Origin: Hanleya hanleyi
Lineage: Eukaryota > Mollusca > Polyplacophora > Lepidopleurida > Hanleyidae
NCBI GenBank assembly: GCA_036873755.1
Contig: JAVTVY010025271.1
Location: 50,431 to 114,430 of the forward strand
Reading direction: 5' to 3'
DNA length: 64,000 nucleotides
Of this stretch, positions 24,447-35,260 are shown in pieces. A program made the position numbers and the translations under genes. The notes under the pieces were generated by a model. That model was not told where the DNA came from. It searched no databases and worked only from the letters and a program-made list of their open reading frames with translations. The stretch's first letter is position 1. Every line of letters starts with the position of its first letter.

Positions 24447-27400
24447 TGACTTTTTTAGAAAGGTGAGTTGTCTCACCTTTATTATGGGATGTAGAAAATT
24501 TCTGATTACAGGGCTGTCTGGAGTACGCGCATAAAATTCGTTCCAAATTGTTTATTCTTTCTCAGACCAGAATAGTTATCCTTCAGTGGTTGACAGGCTT
24601 TGTAGGCTATACTTAGCATGTACTTGATCCCTTACCTGTTAACTGTTTTCCTTCAAGATATCAGATTAATATGCACTAAAGTATGGAAGCCTGCTATTTT
24701 CACGCTTCCAATGATAGACCTCAGCTCAGAGAAATAAAGTTCAGGGGACAACGTGTACATGTGTAAAGAGCTGCCCTACCATAGCTCTAGGGGATGTACA
24801 TGTATCTATGCTAGGTCTAGGTCATCACATGGACTTGTGTTAGAAATATCTGTGCATGTATGTAGTGAAAATTAATAAATCAATTGAACTTAAACTTAGA
24901 AATAATACTACATGTATCTGACATGTCTGAGAACTGAAATATTTTGCCATTTGTTGTTTCATGCACTCATGTGTTAATACTTTCATTCAGTGCCAATACT
25001 GGGTGTTTATGTATATACCACTACATAAGACATGTAAGAATCGGCCAGTTTTTCATGTGTTTTTCAAACAAATAGATACTATTTTGAATTGAAACTCATG
25101 GGAAAGAAATCTGCTACTCAAGAAGCAGCTACAATGTATTCTTCTGAGTTTTACTGTCTTTACTATTGCAGCCAGTCAATTGGTAGTCTCTGAAAATGAT
25201 ACTCGGGTATCACAATCAGTTAAAAACGTTTTTCCTGTAAGCCAAAAGTTACAAAATACTGCATGTAATTTACAATGTAAGTACAATTCTATAAATTGTC
25301 GAATATTGCTGCGAGATTAAAACAGTAATTTGTTGATGATTGATTCATTTGATGATGATTTTGATAAAATGATTCACTTGTGTGAATTTTGTTTCAAACC
25401 TCTGTTCATGAATTACTGGATAAAACAGTCCTCGAATTGAGTGTAAAATTTGGATTATTCTTGCTGGAGAAATGTTATTGTGAAACAAAGTGAAGGTCTG
25501 TTCAGATGGGTATTAAATGACCCCACTTAATATGCATTACAGAAGTGCCAAAATACAGTATGAAGGAGTAATGTTTTGTAGCCTCCCGGTGAGGGCTTCC
25601 TGGGATCTGGGATGTTGTGCACACTGCAGGTCTGGTAAGAATAGACCTCAGCTCCTCAGACCGCTTGTTGTAAGAGGCGACTGAGGCACCCATGTGGTTC
25701 CCAATGTGAAAAGAAATAGGACCCCACCTGTGTGGTTCCCGGGTGTGACCAGGAATAGGACCCAACGTTATGATATGACTCAAATATAGTGGAAAGCGAC
25801 GTTAAATCATATTCACTCACTCACCTTTTTTCTAGGGTCATACCTAAGACTTGAAAAATGGAACTTGTTGCTCCCTCGCTTACGCTCAGCATTTAGAGGA
25901 TAGAACAAGGACTGGTTCGCTCGGTGTCAGTATAATGTGACTGAGTGGGGTGTCATGTCTGCCTACGGCATGATATTTCAGTGGGACAGCACTATAAAAT
26001 GGCAGCATTAGATCTGCTCTGTTACGAGTAGGTACCCCTGCCCCTCCCCTCCCCTCCCTTCCCTTCCCCGTCGTGATATAGCTGAAAAAATGTTGAAAGC
26101 GACGTTAAACCCTATTCACTCACTCACTTCTAGGTTCGACACAATCTGTGTGAACTGAAAAATGTGGACCGACCAGGTTTGCATAGCATGGCGGTCATTA
26201 CCACTTCAGCGTTATGGATGTGTCAATTCGCTACTAGATCTGGCTATATACTGAATATCTACAACTCTTCAACAAAAAAATTTAATTACATTCTTTATTT
26301 CAGTAGATGCCACCAATTCTTCGACAGAGAGGAAGGCAAGATTACAAGCTTCTTGCATCTGGAATGCTTGATCGAGTTGGACGTCAATCATCAAAGCGGC
26401 CCAAACTAAAACGTCGGACAGTTACAGTGTTGGAGGAAACTGAACAGTTCTTGTTTGTACATTGGATTGGTTACCCAAATTCTGCCAATTCGTGGGTGCA
26501 AAAGGCTGATGTAACAGACTTGGAAAATGAAAATTCGCTCGACCACTTCTGTCACCAGGTAAATGTCGCAGTGAAGGAAAATTTGGCAACTCGCAGGAAG
26601 GTCGACACAAAAGTGAGGGTAGCAGTACCCATTACACCTAGAGCTTACAGGTTTGTTTTCATGATTGCCTTTGTTGTTCCTCTTTCTTGTTTTCTGCCCC
26701 TTCTGCATATTATAGCGATCGTTTTGTCTGTACATCTGTCTGTCCGGGAAATGTTGTCCAGGCGATATGTCGGGTGTTTTTGATGGCAGGAATCCGAAAA
26801 TTGACAGTAACGCTGCTTATATATTTGTTGTTGTGCACTGGTATGGTTTTGTCCCACATGTTTCAATTTTCATGGGTATAGTCATCTGTGCTGATGCACC
26901 ACAAGCTATTCTTGTCCGGTCAATATCTCTGGTGCCTGTGCCTAACACATGGTATATGTACATTTGAACTCCATAACCTGCCTCTAAATGAAAGATAAAA
27001 GAAATTAATGGTAATATGGTATGTCTGTTTTATTGAACTTTCAGGTTATTCATGAGGAATTTGGGCCGCAAGCACAGCAGAACCACACTGCATAGGGGAA
27101 ACACTGTATACTGGCCTTACACCCCAGATAACCTGTCACTGATGTTGGGAGGACATTGGTATACAAGAACTGTCAATCCAAATGGAGACACTGCATTTGT
27201 CATTGAGGATACCCTTAAGTTTTACGTCACAGAGAGGCGTCCGCTCACAGAGGACAACGTGTTCAACTCTTCAGAGGGCAGGTGTTTATTTTGACATTCA
27301 TAAAATGGTTGCGACGCATTATTTAACATGTTTAATGTGAATTATTTGCTGTTGAAGCGTATCTACATGCAGGGGTCAAAATAGGTCAAAATTATGTTGG

Positions 27401-29090
27401 TTTTTCCTTCAGGGGTTGAAATAGACCAAATTTTGGGTTTCGTTTTTTACTTCCAACTTTTCCCCATATCATCCCTATAAAGCATGGCACAAGAATGAAC
27501 TGAATGTGTCACATTTGCAGAAAATAAATTAGAGTTGTTCCGATGTATTGAAGGGCTGCAAGTTAGTGCAAAGGTTGTTTCAGAAGTTGTTGCACTGATA
27601 TGTAAGAACCATGGCATAGATATATCCACCGTAGATCTAAAAAAATGTGTCCAATGTCTGTCACCAAATTTAAAATATCTGTCCAGGTTAGTCACTGGGA
27701 TAAGAGGTGGGAGGCAGAGGCAAATAATGTTGGATCGTTTCAAATCCAAGAACCTGATTGTAAAAGTTCACCTAAAACATAGACAAAGTTCTGATGATAC
27801 AGTTAGGAACTTGCAGCAGAATTTAGATCTAAAAAAACAAGAATTACTTGACACTTCCAAACAAAATAAAGATCTGAAGCAACAGGTGACTAGATTAAGT
27901 ACGAAGCTGCTCTCTAAAGCATCATGTGCATGTAGGCGCTCCAGTTAGAAAAGTCCATCTAAATGTTCACTCCGACAGAAGAGACGCCATAGACGTAAAC
28001 TTGAAAATGATGTTAGAGATGCTTTGGAGTTCTTGGGATATGAGAAACTTGAGCCGCTTAGTGTGACTGTTAGGAGACCTGATGGGTCTATTGAAAATAT
28101 TAAACTTGATCGACATAGAAAGTTAGATGACGGGAAATTGGATGACATACTCATGTTGTTATATGTCAAGGACATTTACAACATTTCCAACAAAGCTTTT
28201 CATGAGTTAAGCATGGCAAGTGGTACTCTTCGAAAAAGCTACAAAATTAAAGAAAGAATAAGGCTTCTCAATGAAACATTTTGTATTACCCCAGTACCAG
28301 AACCAGGTATTGGAGTACAACAGAGTATATTTGACACTTTGCCTGAGAAAGTTAAGCAACTGTCTGAAAACACTCGTGTTAAGGAAAAGCATGAAATTCA
28401 TGTGAGAGTCAGTGGCGATGGCACTACATGTGGAAAACGGCTACATTTAGTTAATTTTACATACACACTGATTGATGCACAGACAAATAATAGTTATAAG
28501 GGTAACCATTATCTGGCCATTGTGAAGGCAAAAGAAAAGTATGACGAGCTTCAAACTGCGCTGTCTGATACAATATTGGATTTGAAAAAGTTGAGTGAGG
28601 AGGGTCTAACAGTGGACAATGTTCACTATAGAGTTGTGCTTTACATGACTGGGGATTTGAAGTTTTTAAATCTAGTCTGCGGTATTGAAGGGTGCTCATG
28701 TACATTCAGCTGTGTCTGGTGCAAATGCTCAAAAAGTGATAGATTTGACATGAAAAAAATCTGGCCACTCCTTGATCCTGAGAAAGGAAGAACCGTAGCA
28801 CATATTAGTCGCGCATGTACAGAGAAACAAAAAAACAAACGCTTTAACTGTCAGTTTCCTCCAATGTTTCCCTTCATTCCACTGGAAAGGGTAGTCCCTA
28901 ATATTCTCCACGCATTTCTTAGAATTGGTGACCAATTGGTCAACAAACTCATTTTTGAGTTGAGACAGAAAGACAACATCACAGAAGCAAAAGTAAAGAC
29001 ATCCACTGACATCTCAAAGTGTCAAAACATCCAAAAATTTGAGGAGTTTGTGAGGAATTTTGGTATTCCCAGTTTTAGCTTCCAGGTAGA
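24447..29090 (+). repeat. Tandem unit, copy 6, 3'-truncated (about 4644 bp)
   Basis: Last copy. Identity to the other units stops at 'ccaggtaga' (29083-29090), five bases after the splice donor that ends the long exon. Unrelated DNA leading to the helicase gene follows. The CCHC mini-ORF is therefore missing. It also has a 9-bp deletion in the chromo-like exon (near 26420), the TAG nonsense codon (27946-27948) and a private Asp-to-Asn change near 28901. Confidence 0.93.
26307..27281 (+). CDS. Chromo-like and tudor-like exons, copy 6 (9-bp deletion)
   Basis: Exon A 26307-26650 and exon B 27045-27281. An in-frame 9-bp deletion removes Trp-Tyr-Arg at residues 39-41, the start of the chromo-like domain. 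In chromo folds early aromatic residues often form the ligand cage, so this copy may not bind its target even if translated. Confidence 0.55.
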
Positions 29091-29172
29091 CATCTTCTCG
29101 AGACAAGGCGTATCCTGCCGCAAGCTCTACTCTCCACCTTGTCACATTTGCCCATTACTTTACGAAAATTAA
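27535..29172 (+). pseudogene. Transposase-like long exon, copy 6 (nonsense, replaced 3' end)
   Basis: TAG at 27946-27948 splits the frame. The C-terminal part (28024-29172) runs past the array boundary at 29090 and ends after 24 unrelated residues (DIFSRQG...LYEN). Asp456 in PDILH is Asn here. The splice donor CAG/gtagac is kept, but the usual downstream CCHC exon is gone. Confidence 0.7.
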
Positions 29173-29275
29173 AAGCGCCACCTCGCGTGTGAACTGATCA
29201 AGTGGAGTTATCTTCTCCTTACGAACAAACCAATCACAAGACCCATAACAAACTCACTTGGTCGATTTGGAAAAC
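29091..29275 (+). promoter_or_regulatory. Unique DNA and probable helicase promoter region
   Basis: 185 bp between the array edge and the helicase ATG, GC-richer than the array. It includes 'aaccaatcac', a CCAAT-type box, about 45 bp upstream of the ATG, and an 'aaaacatggcggcc' start context, which is often seen at CpG-type animal promoters. No TATA box is evident. The role is inferred from position. Confidence 0.4.
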
Positions 29276-32234
29276 ATGGCGGCCGACTCCTCACCAGCTG
29301 ATTGCGAAGCGCTCTATGCAGAAATAGAAGAGAAGTTTAAGATAGATACATTAACTGCCCAACAAAGACAGGCCATGGAGGCGTTAATGAAGAAGAAGGA
29401 TATATTTGTTTGTTCTAAGACGGGCAGTGGGAAGTCCCTGTCGTACGAGTCTTCGCCCTTACTGTTCAAAGGCTCTTCTGTTCTGGTCATAGCTCCGCTG
29501 TTGAGCATTATGATTGAACAGTGCGAGAAATTAAATGCCATCGGATTTAAGGGAGTAGAGGACGTTCATTTCTAGAGGTTGAAAGTTTTTTTAAATTTCA
29601 AGATTTTTTCATCAGGTTAGGAAAAGATGATCCATGAAAAAAAAATATGGGGTCACCATACTCGTTAAAAAAATATGGCAGCCAAATGCATGTATACCAC
29701 TTAAAAGCCATAACACTGAATACATAGGGAAATTTGAATTTTTTCTTCTTTGATGCTCAATAAATCAAACTTTCCAAGGTCAAATTTTTCCCATTTTGCT
29801 ATATAATACTAAACACATATAGTGCTTGTAAAATATGTGATAAAAACAGGGGGACACCATACTTTCTTAGAAAATATTAGCGAGATAACAGATAAACCGA
29901 GCCTTTTCAGTCCTATTTCCATGTGGGGGTGGGGTGGGGAATCGGGGTGGGTGTGGAGAATATTATTGAAGTTCAATTTATCAGCCATTCAGAAGTTTTG
30001 TTTTAGTTGAAAGTGAATAAGAGGGAATTTGGGGGTATTCCGGAGGAATAATTTTTAACCTATGGAGCACTTTGCATCCTCCAACCGTTGAATTTAAAAT
30101 GTCAATTTTTTGGTCCGTCCCAGCACACTATTGAACCACCAGTAAAACGCATAAATGGTTATGTTGTGTCTTTTGTTGATTTTCATTCCATTTTGATATG
30201 TCTGGGTACTTTTGTTAGGAAATTCAGCTTGTTTTGAAAAATTTGACAAATGACCATGTTGTAGCCCCATAAGAGCAGGGGAATGAACGTCCTCTACTCC
30301 CTTAAAGCCACCTACATTGGGAAGGATGCCGAAGAAGACCAGAAAATCGGAGGGGCTTATTTTGATTTCGTTTTTGCGAGTCCAGAGAATGCCATAGCAA
30401 ACCAGAAATGGAGAGACATTATTAGTTCACCAACTTTTCAGGAAAAACTCCAGCTGATCGTTGTGGATGAGGCCCACACAATATTGCAATGGTATGTATT
30501 TTTCTATTACACGCTGATGAGAATTTTCACTTTTCTTGTCTGATTTCAGCTTTTTATTCTTGCAAGTTTCATTTCTGAAACCTTCTGACTTTGATCTGAA
30601 AGTTAAAAATATGACGAAGAAGGGGGGGGGGGGTTATTTTCAGCTGTTTTCAATTTTTTTTTGTCCTGTTGTAGTCTCAGCCCTATATCAACTCTGGTCA
30701 TAGGTTTCTGTTTAATTGTAATGTCATCATTGGGTAATGTACATGTAGCTTTTATGGCTGCATGGTCAGGCCTATTACAATCACCATGGTTAATGTATAA
30801 TCTTTCTTTTTTTACAGATTTCATGATAGTTTAATAGTGACCACTCTTCTTTTTCTCAGTCAAAACATAGGTCAGTTGAACATTTACAGCTCAATCAGAA
30901 CTGATCTAGATATATTATTTCATTTATTTGGTGTCAAAAGTTTTGGTTTTAAATATTGCAGATTTAGACATGTAGGCCTACTAGTATCATATGGATACGA
31001 TACAAATTTTCATTCATAACAATAGTGAATGCTTTTTTGTTACAGGGGAAACAGTAAATCCACAGAAGATCCATTTCGGAAGTGGTTCAGCAAAATTGGT
31101 GAGCTGCGCTCCTTGTGTCTTGATGTGCCCATTATGGCTCTGACAGCAACTGCTTCACCACTGAGCCGGAAACAAATCATGAGATCTCTGTGTTTCAAAG
31201 TTTTGCGGGAAGTAATCATAGATTCTTCCGATAGGAGAAACATCAAACTTTCATCTGTGGCTATTTCTTCAGTTGCTAATGTAGCGGATACATTTGATTG
31301 GCTGTTCACGAAGCTGGACGAACAAAAGCAAGGTTTACCAAGACATCTGGTATTTTGTTCAACGATCAATGATTGTTCCAAGATCTACACTGAGTTTCTT
31401 GCCCGGTTTGGACGGGAGTGTGAATGGTACAATATGTACCACAGCAAAACAAATGAATTGGTTAAGCAAAAAATACGAGAAGACATGAAGTCTCCAAATG
31501 GTGAAGTTCGTGTGCTGATATGCACTAATGCAGCTGGAATGGGAGTAAACTTCCAAGATGTTAACAACATAGTTCACTATGGCCTGCCCAGAGAGATGGA
31601 CACATTTGTTCAGCAGATGGGCCGTGCAGGACGTGATGGATCCTTCTCCCAGGAACTGATTCTTCTGAAAATGAACAAAAACCACCTGAAACGAAGTGAA
31701 CCAGATCTGGTTCAGCTTGCACGTGGCAAGGAGGACTGCCGACATAAATTACTATGCTCCTCGTATCTGTGTGAACACGTGCCAATAGAACCAAAGCACA
31801 GCTGCTGTGATATTTGTGAGAAGGACTGTCAATGTGGTGAAGACGATTGCCCAAAAGCCCACCCCATGTCAACTCATGTGATGGAAACCGCTTTGGAGGA
31901 GACAGAGCCATTTGAAAGACAGGTCACAGTGGAGGACAGAAAACTGTTACACCAGCAGTTGATCAGTCTAAAATTGAGTCTGGAATCCAATGTGAAGAAA
32001 GACTCCATTTTTGACACAGGATCTCTGTATGGCTTGACGGATAGCGTGATAGATGGTGTAGTGAGGCATTGCTCACTTTTATTCACACCCTCTGATATCA
32101 TGTCACACGTTTCATGTTGGTCCTATGTGGTTGCCTTGGAGATAATGAGTGTTATAAACACAGTATTTGCTGATGATGAACTCTATGACATTGGAGATGA
32201 TGAACTATCTGATGTTTCAGATGATGATAACTGA
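29276..32234 (+). CDS. RecQ-like ATP-dependent DNA helicase (interrupted by a transposon)
   Basis: Exon 1 is 29276-29550 plus 30306-30491 once the inserted element and one TTAA are skipped; intron 30492-31045 (GTATGT...TTACAG); exon 2 is 31046-32234. The parts sum to 549 codons with no stop. Motifs in order: I TGSGKS (49-54), Ia VIAPLLS, II VVDEAH (144-149) followed by the RecQ-type ILQWG, III ALTATA (185-190), IV HLVFCST, V NAAGMGVNF, VI QQMGRAGRDG (343-352), then a Cys-rich segment (385-423) like the RecQ zinc site, and an acidic tail. RecQ helicases unwind DNA 3' to 5'. It is shorter than WRN or BLM. As it stands the frame stops at 29575 inside the insertion, so this allele is probably inactive. 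The listed TTG at 29258 is less likely than ATG 29276. Confidence 0.85.
29551..30301 (+). mobile_element. Non-autonomous DNA transposon with TTAA duplication (piggyBac-like)
   Basis: 20-bp perfect terminal inverted repeats: GGGAGTAGAGGACGTTCATT at 29551-29570, with its complement at 30282-30301. TTAA flanks both ends (29547-29550 and 30302-30305). The 751-bp body is AT-rich without a convincing ORF. A TTAA duplication is the hallmark of piggyBac-type transposases, which excise without a footprint. The insertion lies in the coding exon of the helicase, between motifs Ia and II. I see no GT-AG pair at its ends that would let it be spliced out cleanly. Confidence 0.85.
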
Positions 32235-32900
32235 ACACTACATGTGCCATAATAACTGAACTATGCCTGTGTGAGGAACAGTTTTATATTTGATGTTTGT
32301 GGTGGGGGGGGGGAGGGGGGAAATGGGGTGTTCATGCTCTGCTAAATTGAGGGTAGGACGATTTAAAGATTTGGGGGGGTTGGCATGGTTGGGGAAGAGA
32401 TGAGTTGACAGTTCAAACATGGACCATTCTGTTGGGTATGGGGTGGGGTGTGGAGAAAGATAACTTGGATCTTCAGCCACAACATGCCTGGTTTAGGGGA
32501 GAAGGGGGATGACGGAGAAAAGGATAACTTCAATCTTTAGCTTTAGGCAGAACATGCCTGGTTTATTGAATTTGATATTGTGGGGGGGGGGGAGGGGTGG
32601 TGGAGAGAAAGGTAACTTCAAACCTTAGGCATGTTTGGGTTACTAAATTTGCTATTGGGGATGTGGAGAGAAGGGTAATTTGATGAAACCTTACTAGGCA
32701 TGGGTACTGAATTTGTTATTCGGGGAGGGGGGGGGATTGGGGTTTGGGGTGTGGAAAGAAGGGTCTCTTGAACATGTTGAAACCCCAGTCAAGCAGGACA
32801 TATTTGGGGAGTGTATTGAATTTAATGTTTAGTGGGGAATGGGTGGAAAGGTTATACCCCATCCATTATTGTGGGAGAGGTGGATTGGGTCTAGATTTGG
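32235..32900 (+). repeat. Degenerate G-rich minisatellite
   Basis: Roughly 100-130 bp units recur imperfectly: 'gg(gg)tg..gagaaa.g.taacttcaa' then 'ggcatg' then 'tttattgaatttg.tatt' then a G-run. At least five degenerate copies follow the helicase stop codon. No gene is seen here. Confidence 0.55.
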
Positions 32901-33097
32901 GGTCGCGACCATTCCATGTGAAGTGTTCAACAAATTTGCGAAAATGTACATGTATGATAATTGTGGCCCATCTTATGGATATTGTGGCACGTCTTCACGC
33001 TTATTACCAACCATTTATGAATTTATGAATGTTTATATACATGTACATGTAACTTCAGCAAAAGCAAATTTCTCTCATTTTTGAGGTGGAATTACTT

Positions 33098-33223
33098 GAA
33101 ATATTTGAAGCATCGAGCATAAAGTCCCATTTCCACAGCACGCGTCGCGACAACCACAACGAAATATTTGAAGCACCGAGCATAAAGTCCCATTTCCACA
33201 GCACGCGTTGCGACAACCACAAC
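33098..33223 (+). repeat. 63-bp tandem duplication with inverted-repeat core
   Basis: Two adjacent 63-bp copies (33098-33160 and 33161-33223), differing at two visible positions. Each holds 'catttccacagcacgcgt'. A third copy of that core lies at 33253-33270, and its complement at 33521-33538, so the stretch to 33548 looks like a small inverted-repeat transposon whose left end was duplicated. Confidence 0.65.
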
Positions 33224-33270
33224 TGTAAACTACAAATTTTTGCACTTTGATGCATTTCCACAGCACGCGT

Positions 33271-34421
33271 TATGACAGCGACACTCACGCCATTCCAACC
33301 ATTCAGCGGGCGGGATTCCCCTCAACATAACCGGGCTAACGATTTCTATCCCCTCCGATTGGTCGATAGTTCAGCGACAATGCGTTGAAATAGCCCTGGT
33401 TCTAGTTTTATCGCGCGTCAAAAATTTGGTTCTGAGGTCGCCGTGACTGACACGTGCTGTTAGTACTACACCATTGAATAACATGACGGCTATTTTTCGG
33501 AAGTGGTTGTCACTGCGAAAACGCGTGCTGTGGAAATGGGCATTAAGGCATAGTCGAGCGTTTTGAAACATATTTATTCCCCGATATTCAATAAGGCCTT
33601 GTTATAATTGGCTCCAGACCCAGGACATGTATTGAGTCGAGAGATGGGTGTATTCAATTTACAACCTATATAAGTGATCATGACAATAGACATTTGTAAA
33701 TTAGTCAAAAGTTAGTACCATTTTAATTATTATACATTTATAATGTTCACAAATGTTTTCTTCACCCTTATTGGTGAAATATAAAAGTTCACTCATTTGA
33801 AAAGCTTGTTATTGTTGGTCATTTTGTTGTTCATCTAGAATATGGTTATCATCCAGGTCATTGCTATGGCTAGTAACACATACCTGTGGCTTCAATTCCC
33901 TTTGATACAACATTAAGCGCATTAAGCCAAAATTAGGATATACCCAAATTATAGAGAATTTTTTTTCTCTTCTTACATTGAGAATCAAGTTCACTTCTTC
34001 TCCATCAATTGAGGGTCATATGAATCAAAACCTACCTATTTTGTCAGAATTAGGGTTTCACTAATTTGGGCATGTTTTCCAGCCCAAATTAATTTTGTCG
34101 TGCTGATATATGTTGTGCCCAAACTCTCAAAAATACATCTCAGAAAATATACTTTGTCTCTGGCTTAAGAAATAATTCAAAATAAATATAACTCTCTCAT
34201 GCAGCATTAATATTGTACCTAAATAAATGTCCATGTTCGTCAACAATGTATAACATACATTTGCAATGCATGTAGCTCTGTATATGTAGAACATTTTGTT
34301 GGCTTAATATGTAGGACATTCTTCGGCAGTACAATTTTTTTTTTTTTTGCGACATTTGTCCAAATCAGACATAGGACCCGGTTCTAGTGGAATTAGTCCT
34401 GAATTGTCATTCTTGACAGTA
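33271..34421. other. Intergenic, no gene seen
   Basis: Contains the right end of the small inverted-repeat element (to 33548), then AT-rich DNA with a T14 run near 34330. The reading frames here are short and show no family resemblance. Confidence 0.5.
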
Positions 34422-35260
34422 CTACATTTCTATGAAAATCCTCTTCTTTTGATCAGAGAGCCACTTATACAGTGCGTCCATCTTAACTCTGGAAAACATG
34501 TCTTTGAAGTTTTGGAAGCCCTCAAAGCTTCTGCCTTCCACATGATTGAAAGTATCCGACCTCTTCAGTTCCCGTACTATTAGTTTAATGTCTTCTGGTT
34601 TCACTACAGCTGGTCTTTTTTTCCCCGCCTTTTTGGATTCGGATTCTTTCATAATGTTCTCCTTTATTTCTGTTTGGTGTTTAATGGCCAAGGCTGCTTT
34701 CCTCGCACTAGCAAAGGTTGCATTGGCTCCCTGAGAGTGTACCTTCTTCTTCACTGCATGTACCGTCATCTCAACCAGGTTATCATTGGGAATGTTGTTG
34801 CCCATTCCCCCGACCGTATTTGCTGTACAATTCCACATGTATTCCATTGCTTCTCGCTCTGAAAGAAGAGCTGTTATATATGCCTGGAACCGGAATAGCC
34901 AAAGTCTGTATTTTGTATGCCCTCCAACATCAGCAAGAAGCATCTCAAATTTTGCATTTCTTGCTATCCGAGAACCATCCCCCTTCTTGTAAGCATCATT
35001 GGTGTCGATGAGGAGGAGGACACATTTCATGAAAGATGACCTCCAAGCTTCAATGCAGTCGTCCTTCTTGGTCTTCTCTGTATTCTTCTCTGTTATTTTC
35101 TCTCCATGTTGCTTTTGGAGATGATTTTTGAAGTGACCCTTCATCTTGTATGATTTGCCACATTTGCAAACATACATATTCCTCTCAACATCAAACTGCT
35201 CCTGGATCATTACAGCCTCTGTTTCAAGAGCGGCCGTTTGGTTGCCGAGATCCTGGATAC
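34422..35260 (-). CDS. Last exon of the DUF6589-like gene, C2H2 finger and basic tail
   Basis: Acceptor 'atcgtcacag'. Begins with an acidic/Gln linker (DLGNQTAALETEAV), then a C2H2-type finger with the unusual CKC spacing (C-x-C, H-x4-H), then a helical domain (ALLSEREAMEYMWNCTANT), then a Lys-rich stretch (KKAGKKRPAVVK) and the C-terminal end. The exon is open to its stop. Confidence 0.6.

Noticed and set aside
29024..29700. Splicing of copy 6 into the helicase to make a fusion protein
   Set aside because: No good acceptor precedes the helicase coding start, and the helicase has its own ATG in a typical context.
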